In this document: one piece after another, positions 52,801 through 61,300 of the stretch
Layout of the letters: each line of letters begins with the position of its first letter
Numbering within the stretch: the stretch's first letter is position 1
NCBI GenBank assembly: GCA_934247935.1
Contig: CAKQKE010000006.1
Location: 1 to 64,000 of the forward strand
Length of the DNA stretch: 64,000 nt
Direction of reading: 5' to 3'
From: an uncultured Clostridia bacterium
GTDB lineage: Bacteria; Bacillota; Clostridia; Christensenellales; Borkfalkiaceae
Made by a program: the position numbers and the translations under genes
Notes under the pieces: model-generated
Told to the model about the DNA's origin: nothing
The model's input: only the letters and a program-made list of their open reading frames with translations
Database searches by the model: none

Positions 52801-55232
52801 AGATCGAACACAATTTCAAACTCGCCGTTTTGTACCGTTGCCGTACCGAGGACAGGCATTTTTGTGCTGCCGTCTTGTCCTTTATAAACGTAAGTCAGAC
52901 TATCGCCGTAATTGTTGACGAACGACTCGTATAACGTCACCGTTTTACCGTTGTACTTTTCGTCTGCAGTTCCTTTTACGATGACTTTGCGCGTGTTTTT
53001 ATCGGCTAAACAACTCGTTATGCTGCCGGCATATTCTCTGTTTGCGTCTTCACGCTCGAACGTGATAGCGTCGATATAAATTTCACCGCCCGTTGCGTCG
53101 TCAAACGTGAATTTAAACCCTCTTAAATATCCCGTGCAAACTTTTGCGTAAGACAAATTGAAATAATAAGTAGTGTAGTCTGAATCGGGAAGTATATCGA
53201 ATTCCGCAGATTTATTTTCGTCGTAAGTTCCGCTTTCGGAAGTAATGAAATTTACCTTGACTTTTTTTGCCGAAGTCCGGTTTTTCATTCTTACGAGCAA
53301 TGTGTTTGTCACCGGTAAATACGCCGCATATTTATCGCCTGCCGGCTCGTTCAATTTAGCGAGCGCAAGCGTTGACGGAGCGGCTTCGTAAACAAGTTTC
53401 ATCTGACCGTCGACGTACTCTATCGTTCCGTTTTCGGCTGTGAACCGCTTGATGCTACGAGGCTTACTGAATTCCATATCGAGGTCGAGCATCTCAAGTT
53501 CGGTTAAGTCGGTATCTACCGCTTCTATATTTTTAACGTGAGTGGTTTGTCCCCACGACCAGAAGAATAATTTTGAATTTGCAAAATCGGTATCGAAATT
53601 GCCGAACGCATAAGCCGCAACTTCTCCGTCGACGTATACGGCTACACATTCTTTTGTAAACACAAACTTAAACTTCATCCAACCGTCGGAAAGCGGCGTG
53701 GATTTTTCAGCCGTGCTTTTTAAAGTAGTCGTCCAATCTTCAAAAGCAGGACCGCTGCGAAGAGTAAACTTGCCGTGATAAGAATAATACGGTAAATAAA
53801 AACTCGTCTTTTCTCCGCCGTCTATATAAAAAGCAAAATTACAAGTATCGTAACTTCCGGTTACGTTTTCGATTTTTACGTCGGCTTGAATAGAGTTTGT
53901 TTCAACGGGCAGATTATAAGTCAATCTTCCGCCGTTAAATCCGCACGTATATTGAGTTTCGCCGTCTACTTCGTTTTTGCTCCATTCTCCGCTCGGCTTT
54001 ATAGGATCTACCGGCATGTCGTTTTGCGGAGCGTTTATATTGCCTTTTTTAACACTCATAACTTCGTCAATCTGTCCCCACGTCCAGAAAATATATTCTG
54101 CGTTTGCAAAGTCGGTGGAGGAAAAATCTCCCTCGACAATCGCCACCAGATTGCCGTCTATTTCGATAGCCAAAGTCTTCGCTCCGAACCAATATTTAAT
54201 CGTTTGCCAATCTCCCGTGCAAGGCGCGGCGTTTGCCGCGGACTCGGTAAGCGGAGAATTCCAATTGTCCCACGAGCCGTCCTGAATTTGTACTTTGCCC
54301 TGAATGGGATAATATTGCATCCACAAACTGTGATTGTCGTTGGTTTTTATCCATAAAGTCCAGTTGCAGGTATACAAATCGCTGTTTAAACCCGAAAAAC
54401 GGATATTCGTCTCGAAATAGTTGAAATCGTTTACTCCCGTGTAAGTGAGTCTGCCGCCGCCTATTCCCGATGTCGCATACGGAGCAACCGAGCCTTGCGC
54501 CCAATCGCTTCCCATCGAAAACGTGCTTGTGGTATCGACTGTTCCTTCAAGAATTTTACCGCAACTTGCGGACATAACTTCGTCGATTTGTCCCCACGTC
54601 CAGAAAATATATTCGGCATTTGCAAAGTCGGTTGCCGAAAAATCTCCTTCGACGGCCGTAACGACTTTTCCGTCTATACACACGGCAAGTCCGGTCGCGG
54701 AAAAATGATATTCAAACGTTTGCCAATCGCCGGTACACGGCGCGGCGTTTGTTTCGCTTTCGTCGTGCGTGGTTGTCCAATTATCCCACGCGCCTTCCTG
54801 AATCAACGCTCTGCCTTGAATGGGGAAATATTGCATCCACAAACTGTGATTGTCGTTGGTTTTTATACCCAAACTCCAGTTGCAGGTATACAAATCTTTG
54901 TTTAATCCCGAAAAACGAACTACTGCTTTTAAATAGTTGATGTCTTTCGTCCCCGTGTAAGTAAGTCTGCCGCCGCCAATGCCCGAAGTCGCATACGGAG
55001 CGACCGAGCCTTGCGCCCAATCGTTTCCCATAGTAAACGAACCTATGCAATCGTCGGCGTTTACCATCGGCTGATAAGTGCCGCTCGTAGCGGTGGTTGT
55101 TTGACCACTCGGGTTAGCGTCGGCTGCGTTTACTATGCGTTGCGTCGATATGTTGCACAGCGTAAAACCGCAAATCGACAACACAAGCAACGCCATTGAA
55201 ACGTACAACCAAATTTGCCTGATTTTAGTCAT
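49869..55232 (-). CDS. GH28-like beta-helix pectinase, surface-anchored, copy 1
   Basis: 1,787 residues. A signal segment covers about 1-36. Three concanavalin-like domains (about 55-225, 227-400, 410-575) follow; the first two are a near-copy tandem, period about 172 residues (516 bp). After a galactose-binding-like domain and an Ig-like linker, the right-handed beta-helix (about 880-1260) opens with NAKGDGFTNDNAAIQAAID, as in GH28/Pectate_lyase_3. Acidic motifs INGDGFGF and ANDDAVTL fit GH28 Asp positions. Then come a small sandwich, a concanavalin domain, two FIVAR helical domains, an Asp/Ser/Thr linker, KKGC, a hydrophobic helix and KKKKSKR. GGAGG lies inside the end of the upstream oxidoreductase, and ATG overlaps its stop (TAATG). 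Likely attacks pectin-type polymers; the exact enzyme class is uncertain. Confidence 0.82.
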   Translation of the reverse strand: MTKIRQIWLYVSMALLVLSICGFTLCNISTQRIVNAADANPSGQTTTATSGTYQPMVNADDCIGSFTMGNDWAQGSVAPYATSGIGGGRLTYTGTKDINYLKAVVRFSGLNKDLYTCNWSLGIKTNDNHSLWMQYFPIQGRALIQEGAWDNWTTTHDESETNAAPCTGDWQTFEYHFSATGLAVCIDGKVVTAVEGDFSATDFANAEYIFWTWGQIDEVMSASCGKILEGTVDTTSTFSMGSDWAQGSVAPYATSGIGGGRLTYTGVNDFNYFETNIRFSGLNSDLYTCNWTLWIKTNDNHSLWMQYYPIQGKVQIQDGSWDNWNSPLTESAANAAPCTGDWQTIKYWFGAKTLAIEIDGNLVAIVEGDFSSTDFANAEYIFWTWGQIDEVMSVKKGNINAPQNDMPVDPIKPSGEWSKNEVDGETQYTCGFNGGRLTYNLPVETNSIQADVKIENVTGSYDTCNFAFYIDGGEKTSFYLPYYSYHGKFTLRSGPAFEDWTTTLKSTAEKSTPLSDGWMKFKFVFTKECVAVYVDGEVAAYAFGNFDTDFANSKLFFWSWGQTTHVKNIEAVDTDLTELEMLDLDMEFSKPRSIKRFTAENGTIEYVDGQMKLVYEAAPSTLALAKLNEPAGDKYAAYLPVTNTLLVRMKNRTSAKKVKVNFITSESGTYDENKSAEFDILPDSDYTTYYFNLSYAKVCTGYLRGFKFTFDDATGGEIYIDAITFEREDANREYAGSITSCLADKNTRKVIVKGTADEKYNGKTVTLYESFVNNYGDSLTYVYKGQDGSTKMPVLGTATVQNGEFEIVFDLENGSMSRLSSKLLAGVEGVRVSKSFAIENYYDFGENPYDFDLPSLTVKVTDEPFNAKGDGFTNDNAAIQAAIDYVNAQGGGTVVLSGDTSVYGRRYVATNIKMKSNVELRIESGAILLQSRRASDYDYEVVYGHDKDIEGIVWCHVGAVLNYPLVQVSDAKNIKITGGGTIRMMEAGAECIDGYNYEWNSNIVVGCANTIHVHPIAIDKCENVIVKDITILRANIWNMPTRFTKNIYFANIDIKEEECINGDGFGFTACKNAIVDRCFVYANDDAVTLSPQYIDNRGKVWWSSQPGEDNCVDNITIRHSNLWGGLGIVFIPWGTADPDLENQEIKNITVTDCILGGTTRAVGSWPDNPFYGSSSYYNYDLDNGEKDDFSPVRDVKIYNNVYRCDARYSEIYCSVGCMIMTNVASDCGLTSSTDFMNPSFERDFRYDGEKDWVSGLTWWSRTLGANGKVGYESKGVTKSKLAKYSESKQYYDVVDYAAYIEGEGELFQGLYCVYGAYKFNLDVKLLGGSAQLFARNAETGEILSTADVKAGSEFETYTLKFNVEETTTVQLGLKHTGEDGTKVYLDDATLGIDEDSNAYVVEGTEYNYDFTEDYKEFTTYTTSAAKAEIKDGRLVFESTGEVKYMWNNVNLLSTFEVTMNVVLKSNMNVGLYLFATNVSPEPDNINAYNVQFERDVNGNYKVSLYRFNGKYGGCATTKNVEVSGSDYTIKVVALKSTILVFVNDETKPLFAYEVEENLTGNIGIRSQYQASEINSLKIISSEAQLAAGDSSNLNTLIETAKTYKEYDYTAETYSVLKAALAEAEKAVGLTQYKIDKAYETLYNALMSLERLPAGDKTQLNALIATAKGVDQSKYTADSYAALKNALKVAEDLDENATQGAIDEAYKALDEAYKALEEKPTDPDTDSSTDSGNTSDSGTSSDSGNKGNKKGCKGGIETSSVMLFMLGMVAVYAIVKKKKSKRIIHKNK

Positions 55233-56494
55233 TAATCTTTTCCTCCTGATTTTTTGTTTTTTTGTTTGTTCAACAAATATTTTTGCCTGACAAGGTCATA
55301 AACCTCATCGGGAACGTCCAATTTACACCGAGCGTAACTCGGCAATACTCCTTTGCCCGCAACTTCCGGATCTGTACACCTTACGTCGTTGCGCCATTTA
55401 TCTCGTTCTTCTTTATTTCTTAAATCGGGAATTGTTTGCGCTTTGTTTCCGTCCAGAATACTAAACCACGCAAAAAGCCCGGGTAAAAACATATCGAGAG
55501 CCTCGTACACGTCTATGATATCCGCACGTTTATGCTTAACGGCTTGCACAAAATTATATAAAAGGTAATAATCGCTGCCGAAATGAGACTCCATTTCAAA
55601 AGCCGCTTTACTCATTTTATCTTCGGGTAAATACGTTTTGGGGTGGTTGCCGTTTTCTCCCTCGTACTCGTCGAAATTCGTATAAATGCGAGATACTCCG
55701 CCATTGAGTAAATCTTCGGACGCGCTTTCCATTCTGCCTTTCGAGCCTTGCAGTTGATATCGCGTGCTGCCCTTATTGAGATTTCCGTGTAAACTGCGCA
55801 CGACCGCACCGTTGTTCATCGTTACCATTTCGATGCCGCCTACACCCGCCCTTAAACCCATGCGCGCGCAAATTTCGGTAAACGGCAATTCAAAACCCAC
55901 GACCGTTTTCGGCTTTAAACCCGTAATATGGATAAGCGGACCCAACGAATGAGTGCAATAAAACGTAGCGTACATTCCGTTGCGCCAATGGTTTTTGTCT
56001 CCGTAAGTGATATCCGCCCAAATCGGTTCGCAATTATGAATATACTCGCCCTCGGCGTATTCGAGTTCGCCGAGTTTGCCTTCCCGATACAAATTTTTCA
56101 TTTCTTTCGGCGCGGGCATATAACAATAATTTTCTCCGTAAGCGTAAATTTTGCCGCTGCCCTCGACCGCCTCGACGAGTTCGACCGCCTCTTTCATACA
56201 TTGACACGGCAATACGTCGCTTAAAACGTGCAAACCTTTATTAAGACATTTTATAGCGTACGGTGCGTGTTGATGAGCGTAATTAGCCAGCACCACCGCG
56301 TCCATATCGTGAAGAATAAACTCGTCGAAATTGTCGTAATAAGCAATATTCCGGTCTCTGTGTTCGGTTTTTAACTCCGAAACGACTTCTTTGTCTTTTT
56401 CACACACAGCCACGACTTGCGCATATCCCGTATGCTTACACCATTTTATTATAAAGTCGCCTCTGCGACCTCCGAAAACTCCGATTTTTACCAA
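55232..56494 (-). CDS. Gfo/Idh/MocA-family oxidoreductase, copy 1
   Basis: Four hundred and twenty residues, starting with TTG at 56494 behind a strong AGGAGGT. The N-terminal Rossmann fold (VKIGVFGGRRGDFIIKWC) and AVVLANYAHQHAPYAIKCLNKGLHVLSD are typical, and the C-terminal part is the usual sandwich (WADITYGDKNHWRNGMYATFYCTHSLGP). The family EKP motif, whose Lys contacts the nicotinamide, is replaced by SDVLP, so the reaction may differ. It overlaps the GH28-like gene by one base (TAATG), so the two are translationally coupled. It probably oxidises, reduces or rearranges a sugar released by the enzyme; such proteins also occur as NAD-dependent glycosidases (GH109 type). The neighbouring AraC gene at 56892 is the likely regulator. 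Confidence 0.87.
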   Translation of the reverse strand: MVKIGVFGGRRGDFIIKWCKHTGYAQVVAVCEKDKEVVSELKTEHRDRNIAYYDNFDEFILHDMDAVVLANYAHQHAPYAIKCLNKGLHVLSDVLPCQCMKEAVELVEAVEGSGKIYAYGENYCYMPAPKEMKNLYREGKLGELEYAEGEYIHNCEPIWADITYGDKNHWRNGMYATFYCTHSLGPLIHITGLKPKTVVGFELPFTEICARMGLRAGVGGIEMVTMNNGAVVRSLHGNLNKGSTRYQLQGSKGRMESASEDLLNGGVSRIYTNFDEYEGENGNHPKTYLPEDKMSKAAFEMESHFGSDYYLLYNFVQAVKHKRADIIDVYEALDMFLPGLFAWFSILDGNKAQTIPDLRNKEERDKWRNDVRCTDPEVAGKGVLPSYARCKLDVPDEVYDLVRQKYLLNKQKNKKSGGKD

Positions 56495-56517
56495 GGCGTA
56501 TTACCTCCTGCGTTTTT

Positions 56518-56523
56518 AGTATA
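56518..56523 (-). promoter_or_regulatory. -10 element of the oxidoreductase-GH28 operon
   Basis: TATACT on the minus strand, 24-30 bases before the start codon. The -35 position (56541-56546, TTACCG) is poor and touches the 42-bp repeat at 56543-56584, which suits an activator-dependent promoter. Confidence 0.5.
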
Positions 56524-56542
56524 ACAAACCGCAACCACGGCG

Positions 56543-56584
56543 GTAAATAGAATAAATCCATTAAAGTATGCATTTTTTCTTTAT
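56543..56584. repeat. 42-bp direct repeat, copy 1 (candidate AraC site)
   Basis: Starts GTAAATAGAATAAATCC; includes ATTAAAGTATG and a TTTTTTCTTTAT tail. It matches 56701-56742 at about 38 of 42 positions. It abuts the weak -35 of the oxidoreductase promoter. Confidence 0.7.
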
Positions 56585-56700
56585 CGGATATGCGTGTATT
56601 GCTTATGTTTTTCAACAAAATCGCCGATAAAAAGCCTGAAATCACGAAAAAACGATTAAATTTGCCTTTACTAATCGTGTAATGACGGATTAATTTCCCC
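56585..56700. other. Spacer between the two 42-bp repeats
   Basis: Non-coding AT-rich DNA between divergent promoters. No further symmetric element was recognised. Confidence 0.5.
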
Positions 56701-56742
56701 GTAAATAGAAAAAATCCATTAAAGTATGGACTTTTTCTTTAT
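56701..56742. repeat. 42-bp direct repeat, copy 2 (candidate AraC site)
   Basis: Second copy of the 56543-56584 element, 158 bp away. It contains TCCAT-TAAAGT-ATGGA, a 5-bp inverted repeat, and ends six bases before the -35 of the AraC gene promoter. Confidence 0.7.
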
Positions 56743-56747
56743 ATGTA

Positions 56748-56776
56748 TTGACATAATTTATGCCGATATGTAGAAT
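56748..56776 (+). promoter_or_regulatory. Promoter of the third AraC gene
   Basis: TTGACA (56748-56753), 17 bases and TAGAAT (56771-56776), about 115 bases before the ATG. Confidence 0.75.
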
Positions 56777-56891
56777 AAAGATATATACAAGCGATATCTG
56801 AGTTGCGCTTTAAATGAATTTTACCGCCGATTTTTTGTCTGATAAGCAAATTTAAATATGTAAATCGACATTTTTTATTCAGGAGAATTTT

Positions 56892-57824
56892 ATGCCTATA
56901 CAAAACATATGCCTTTTTAACGCTGCCCGAAGCGACAGCGAATATATCGGAATACTCAACTTCGTATACGAAAAAAACTGCGGAACTTATAAAGATTTCG
57001 GCGTAATAAGCGTATTTCGTTTGCATCTCGTCACGTCGGGGAGCGGAAGTATCGACACTTCTTATAAACGCGAAAAACTATCCGTGGGCGACGTTTTTCT
57101 GACTTTTCCCGGCACGGAATACCGCATCAACGACGAGAATAATTTACAGTATATATACATTAGTTTCGTGGGCATTCGCGCGCATAAACTTCTCGACCGC
57201 GTAGGGATAAACAAGCGCGATTTCGTGCGTACGGTACCGCAATTTATTCAAAACATGTGGCAATGGGAAATTTCGCAAACGCATCATTATAATATCGACC
57301 TCGTGGCTGAGGGGGTTTTGCTTACCACGTTGGGAAATTTATGCAACAAAAGCGACAGCAACGAATTAAGCGAAACGGGACTTAACGTATTGTCTCTCAA
57401 AAAACAAGCGGAAGACCGATATATGGACCCGTCGTTTAATTTGCAAACGGCGTGCAAAGAAATTTATTACAATCCTAAATACGCTTCTGCGGCGTTTAAA
57501 CGATACATGGGCATGGGATTTAACGAATATTTGTTGAGTCTGAGATTAAACAACGCTACGCGTCTTATCGAAAGCGGAATTTCAACCGTAAAACAAATTG
57601 CCGAATTGAGCGGATTTAGCGACGCATTGTATTTCAGCCGAGTATATAAGAAAAAATGGGGGTGCGCGCCGACCGTATCAATAGCAAAACAACGAAACAA
57701 ACAACCTACCGAAAACATTTCTATTGGCGACGATTTTACTTCTGCCGACAACGATTTTAGCGACAATAAGAATTTGTCAACCGAGAATATTTCTTCGTCC
57801 GATGAAAATTTGACAACCGACTAA
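56892..57824 (+). CDS. AraC-family transcriptional regulator
   Basis: Three hundred and ten residues. The sensor half has RLHLVTSGSGSIDTSYKREKLSVGDVFLTFPGTEYRI, a cupin-like ligand domain. The helix-turn-helix pair lies at about 185-275 (LQTACKEIYYNPKYASAAFKRYMGMGFNEYLLSLRLNNATRL, then VKQIAELSGFSDALYFSRVYKKKWGCAPT). A hydrophilic tail of about 35 residues (DDFTSADNDFSDNKNLSTEN) is unusual. It lies between the two oxidoreductase-GH28-like operons and diverges from the first; the candidate operator repeats lie between them. AGGAG precedes the ATG, and a terminator follows at 57953-57987. Confidence 0.9.
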   Translation: MPIQNICLFNAARSDSEYIGILNFVYEKNCGTYKDFGVISVFRLHLVTSGSGSIDTSYKREKLSVGDVFLTFPGTEYRINDENNLQYIYISFVGIRAHKLLDRVGINKRDFVRTVPQFIQNMWQWEISQTHHYNIDLVAEGVLLTTLGNLCNKSDSNELSETGLNVLSLKKQAEDRYMDPSFNLQTACKEIYYNPKYASAAFKRYMGMGFNEYLLSLRLNNATRLIESGISTVKQIAELSGFSDALYFSRVYKKKWGCAPTVSIAKQRNKQPTENISIGDDFTSADNDFSDNKNLSTENISSSDENLTTD

Positions 57825-57952
57825 TATAAACCGATAAAATCCAATAAAATTTTAAGCAACAACATAATTGACCGAATATTTTAATAAACAGCAATCAAAA
57901 ATAATAAATGACAAATAAAAAATCACTTAAAATTAAATTTTAACCTGATGAC
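57825..57952. other. Non-coding 3' region of the AraC gene
   Basis: AT-rich with TAATAAA/TAAAAT words; no gene recognised. The rest of the gap up to 58304 holds three hairpins listed separately and the degenerate ATACGTAT copy at 58082-58104. Confidence 0.45.
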
Positions 57953-57991
57953 AAGCGCAGCCACGTCGTTTTGACGGGGCTGCGCTTTTAA
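57953..57991 (+). terminator. Terminator of the third AraC gene
   Basis: AAGCGCAGCC pairs with GGCTGCGCTT (57978-57987), with an inner GTC/GAC stem, followed by TTAATTT. Confidence 0.82.
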
Positions 57992-58081
57992 TTTATGATT
58001 GCGCTTTATTTATATTTTTTAATTACTGTCGCCGTATTTACTCGATATTTAAACTACATTTTCTATTATTACTGCCGTTAT

Positions 58082-58104
58082 TGCGCGATACGTATTGAGT
58101 AATG
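58082..58104. repeat. Degenerate ATACGTAT palindrome
   Basis: ATTGCGCGATACGTATTGAG keeps the CGATACGTATTG centre of the 39090-39125 palindrome but has lost the outer arms. Confidence 0.45.
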
Positions 58105-58132
58105 ACGACTTTTCCGGTGTTTTTATATCGTT

Positions 58133-58169
58133 AAAGAGGCGGGCAACCGATTCGATTTCCCGCCTCTTT
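58133..58169. terminator. Duplicated terminator hairpin
   Basis: Same AAAGAGGCGGG/CCCGCCTCTTT hairpin as 49714-49750. Here no + strand gene ends just before it, so it is a leftover of the duplication, or works for the minus-strand gene. Confidence 0.65.
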
Positions 58170-58231
58170 TTATTTTTTATATTTAAAAAGAAAATTTATC
58201 GACGTTTTTAATATGAAAACGATATAAAGAC

Positions 58232-58263
58232 AAAACGGCAAAGCGGTTACGCCTTGCCGTTTT
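58232..58263 (-). terminator. Terminator of the second GH28-like gene
   Basis: AAAACGGCAA pairs with TTGCCGTTTT, the duplicate of 49812-49843. Confidence 0.65.
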
Positions 58264-58304
58264 TGTCGAATAGTAAAATTATGGCATTTTACTTGTTTTG
58301 TGAA

Positions 58305-61300
58305 TTATTCGTTTACTTTTCTTTTCTTTACGATAGCATAAACCGCAACCATGCCGAGAATGAAAAGCATTACGCTTGAAGTCTCTATGCCGCCCTTGCA
58401 GCCTTTCTTATTGCCTTTGTTGCCGCTGTCTGTAGTTGCTCCGCTGTCGCTTGTATTTCCGCTGTCCGTTGACGAGTCGGTATCGGGGTCTGTCGGTTTT
58501 TCTTCGAGATCCTTATATGCTTCGTCGAGTGCCTTGTACGCCTCGTCTATCGCACCTTGCGTTGCGTTTTCGTCAAGGTCTTCTGCAACTTTAAGTGCAG
58601 ATTTCAGTGCCGCATATGAGTCAGCCGTATACTTGCTTTGGTCTACGCCTTTTGCCGTTGCGATTAATGCGTTGAGTTGAGTTTTATCTCCCGCAGGCAA
58701 TCTTTCAAGACTCATAAGCGCGTTGTATAAAGTTTCATACGCTTTGTCAATCTTGTATTGAGTGAGACCGACTGCTTTTTCTGCCTCTGCAAGAGCGGTT
58801 TTAAGCACGCTGTAAGTTGCTTCGGTGTAGTCGTACTCTTTATACGTTTTAGCCGTCTTTATAAGCGTATTGAGGTTACTGCTGTCGCCCGCCGCAAGTT
58901 GAGCCTCGCCCGAGATTATCTTCAACGAGTTGATTTCGCTTACTCTGTATTGACTTCTTATACCCACGTTACCCGCTTTGCCTTTTGGTGCTTCGTATGC
59001 AAATAAGGGTTTTTCTTCTCCGTTTACAAACGCAAATATTGTAGATTGTTTTACAAGTACTCTCAACGTAAATTCCGTTCCCGTAAACTCTACAGTTCCG
59101 CTTGCAAGACTTCCGTCGTACTTATTCGTAAATCTATAAAGAGTAACCGAACTCTTCGCCGAATCTCTTTCGATTTGCACGTTGTAAGCGTCGATATTGT
59201 CGGGTTCGGGCAATACGTTTGTCGCAAAGACGTACAAACCAACGTTCATCTCGCTCTTTATCGCTACTTTCATTGTGACGTCTACCGTGGTCAAATCTTT
59301 GACGTTGTTCCACATATATTTCACTTCGCCGTTGTTTTCAAATACAAGTTTTCCGTCTTTAACTTCAGCCTTTGCGCCGTTTGAACCATAAGTCGTAAAT
59401 TCTTTATAATCTTCGGTAAAATCGTAGTCATACTCTTCGCCATCGATTACGTATCTGTTTTCGTCTTCGTCGTCGGTTACTGCCGCATCGTCGATATATA
59501 CTCTGTTACCGTCGCTGCCGAGGTTTTCAATACCTACTTGAATTGTAGCAGACTTCACAAGACCGAACGGAAGAGAATACGTCACGAATTCTTCGCTTGT
59601 ACTGTCGATGAGTTTTTCTGCGTAAACAGTACCATTGAATGCGTCGCGCACAAACAATTTCGCACTGCCCGACACGAGTTTTACTTTCATGTTGAGATTA
59701 TAATTGCCGAAAAGTTTGTAAATGCCTTGGTAAAGCGAACCGTTGCCGTCGATATAACCCGCATAATCGTTTTGAGTGATTAATTCTTTGGTATCTACGG
59801 TATACGCTTGCCTTGTTCCTACTTTTTCGTAACCGACGCTTCCTGTATTACTCCAATAACTTAAACCCGTAACAAAATCCGTTTCGTCTTTAAAGCCGTT
59901 GCCCTTGTGCACTTGTTTGTCGAAATCGCCGTTGAGCATTTCGCTCGAACTGTATATCGTGCCTTCAACGTCGTCCCAAACGAGGAAATTCGTCGCTTTT
60001 AATTGAATGTTGTTAAGAGTCAGATCAAATGCGCCGAGATATTCGTTATTTTTAAAGGTTACGTTTTTGATAGGACAATAGTTGTTGTCTTCTGTCTGAC
60101 TGTAAGTTCCGTATGCGCTCCAACCGTAGAATGGGTCGTCGGGCCACGTACCCGAAGCCTTATGTCCACCCAACGAGCAGTCTTCGATGACTATGTTGCG
60201 TGTTTCTTGTTTGGTCATATCGGTTGCCGCCGCGCCCCAAGGCATCCACGAAATACCGAAACCGCCGAATAAGAAACTGTGCCTTATAGTGATATTTTCG
60301 GTTGCGTTGTCTTCTTCGGGCTTGGTGGGACGATAGAACTGCCCTCTCTTGTCTTCATACGCCGTACAAACACCCACGGCGTCGTCGCTTGTGTAAGTGA
60401 AACAACGGTCGATTGTGAGGTTTTTACAACTCGTCACCGTAAATCCGTCGCCCGTTACGTTTACCGCTTGTTTTTCGGTAAGGTTACCGATATATACGTC
60501 GTTGTTGAAACTCATGTACAAATGCCAGCCGTTGCTGCGCATCAGGGTTACGTCGGTTACGTCGACGTGATTGTTGCTGTACAAACAAATAGGTATTTGT
60601 TGTACCCTGTTTTCTTGCCCTTTTGCAAGTCCGCTGTCACCCACAAAGTAAAGCGGGTCTTCCATTTCTCCGCCCGCATCGTTCATACGGATTGTTCCGC
60701 CGCCCGTTATGCGCACGTTCTCTTTATTGCTAACGAGTATCATGGGGAGATTGACTGTCGAAAAGCCCGTGCACCAAACAAGACCGTCAATGTCTACGTT
60801 GTGACCGTACGTTACTTTATCGTAACCTCTTTGATGAACGGGTACGGTCTTGTTGAGTTCGTCTTCTCTTTGAGACTGCCATATCACCGCGCCTTTTTCG
60901 ATGACAAACTCGAGATTGCTGCACAATTCAATGTGAGTGATTACGTATCTTCTGCCGTAAACGCTGTCATCGCCGGGGATTATTACCTTACCGCCGCCCG
61001 CTTTGTTTACCGCGTCTATCGCCTTTTGGAATGCCTCGGTATCGTCGGTAAATCCGTCGCCCTTTGCACCATATTCCGTTACGTCCGCAACCAGTTTTAT
61101 ATCCACCTTAAATCTTTCGGGGTCGTTGTTGAAATCCCGATAGTTTTCTATAGTGAAGTGAGTATCAACTTTTACTCCGTCGATTGAAGCGAGGAAATAA
61201 CTCGATAATTGCGTTTGAGCCGAATTTTCTTTATACAACGGGAAAGTTGCCTCGAACTTTCCGTTTTCCACCTTTGCCGTAGTGAGTTTTTTAATGTCGG

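Noticed and set aside
60279..61187. A 302-codon open frame on the + strand
   Set aside because: Lies fully antisense to the conserved beta-helix domain of the second GH28-like gene; repeated shadow frames also occur at the matching place in copy 1 (51804-52475).
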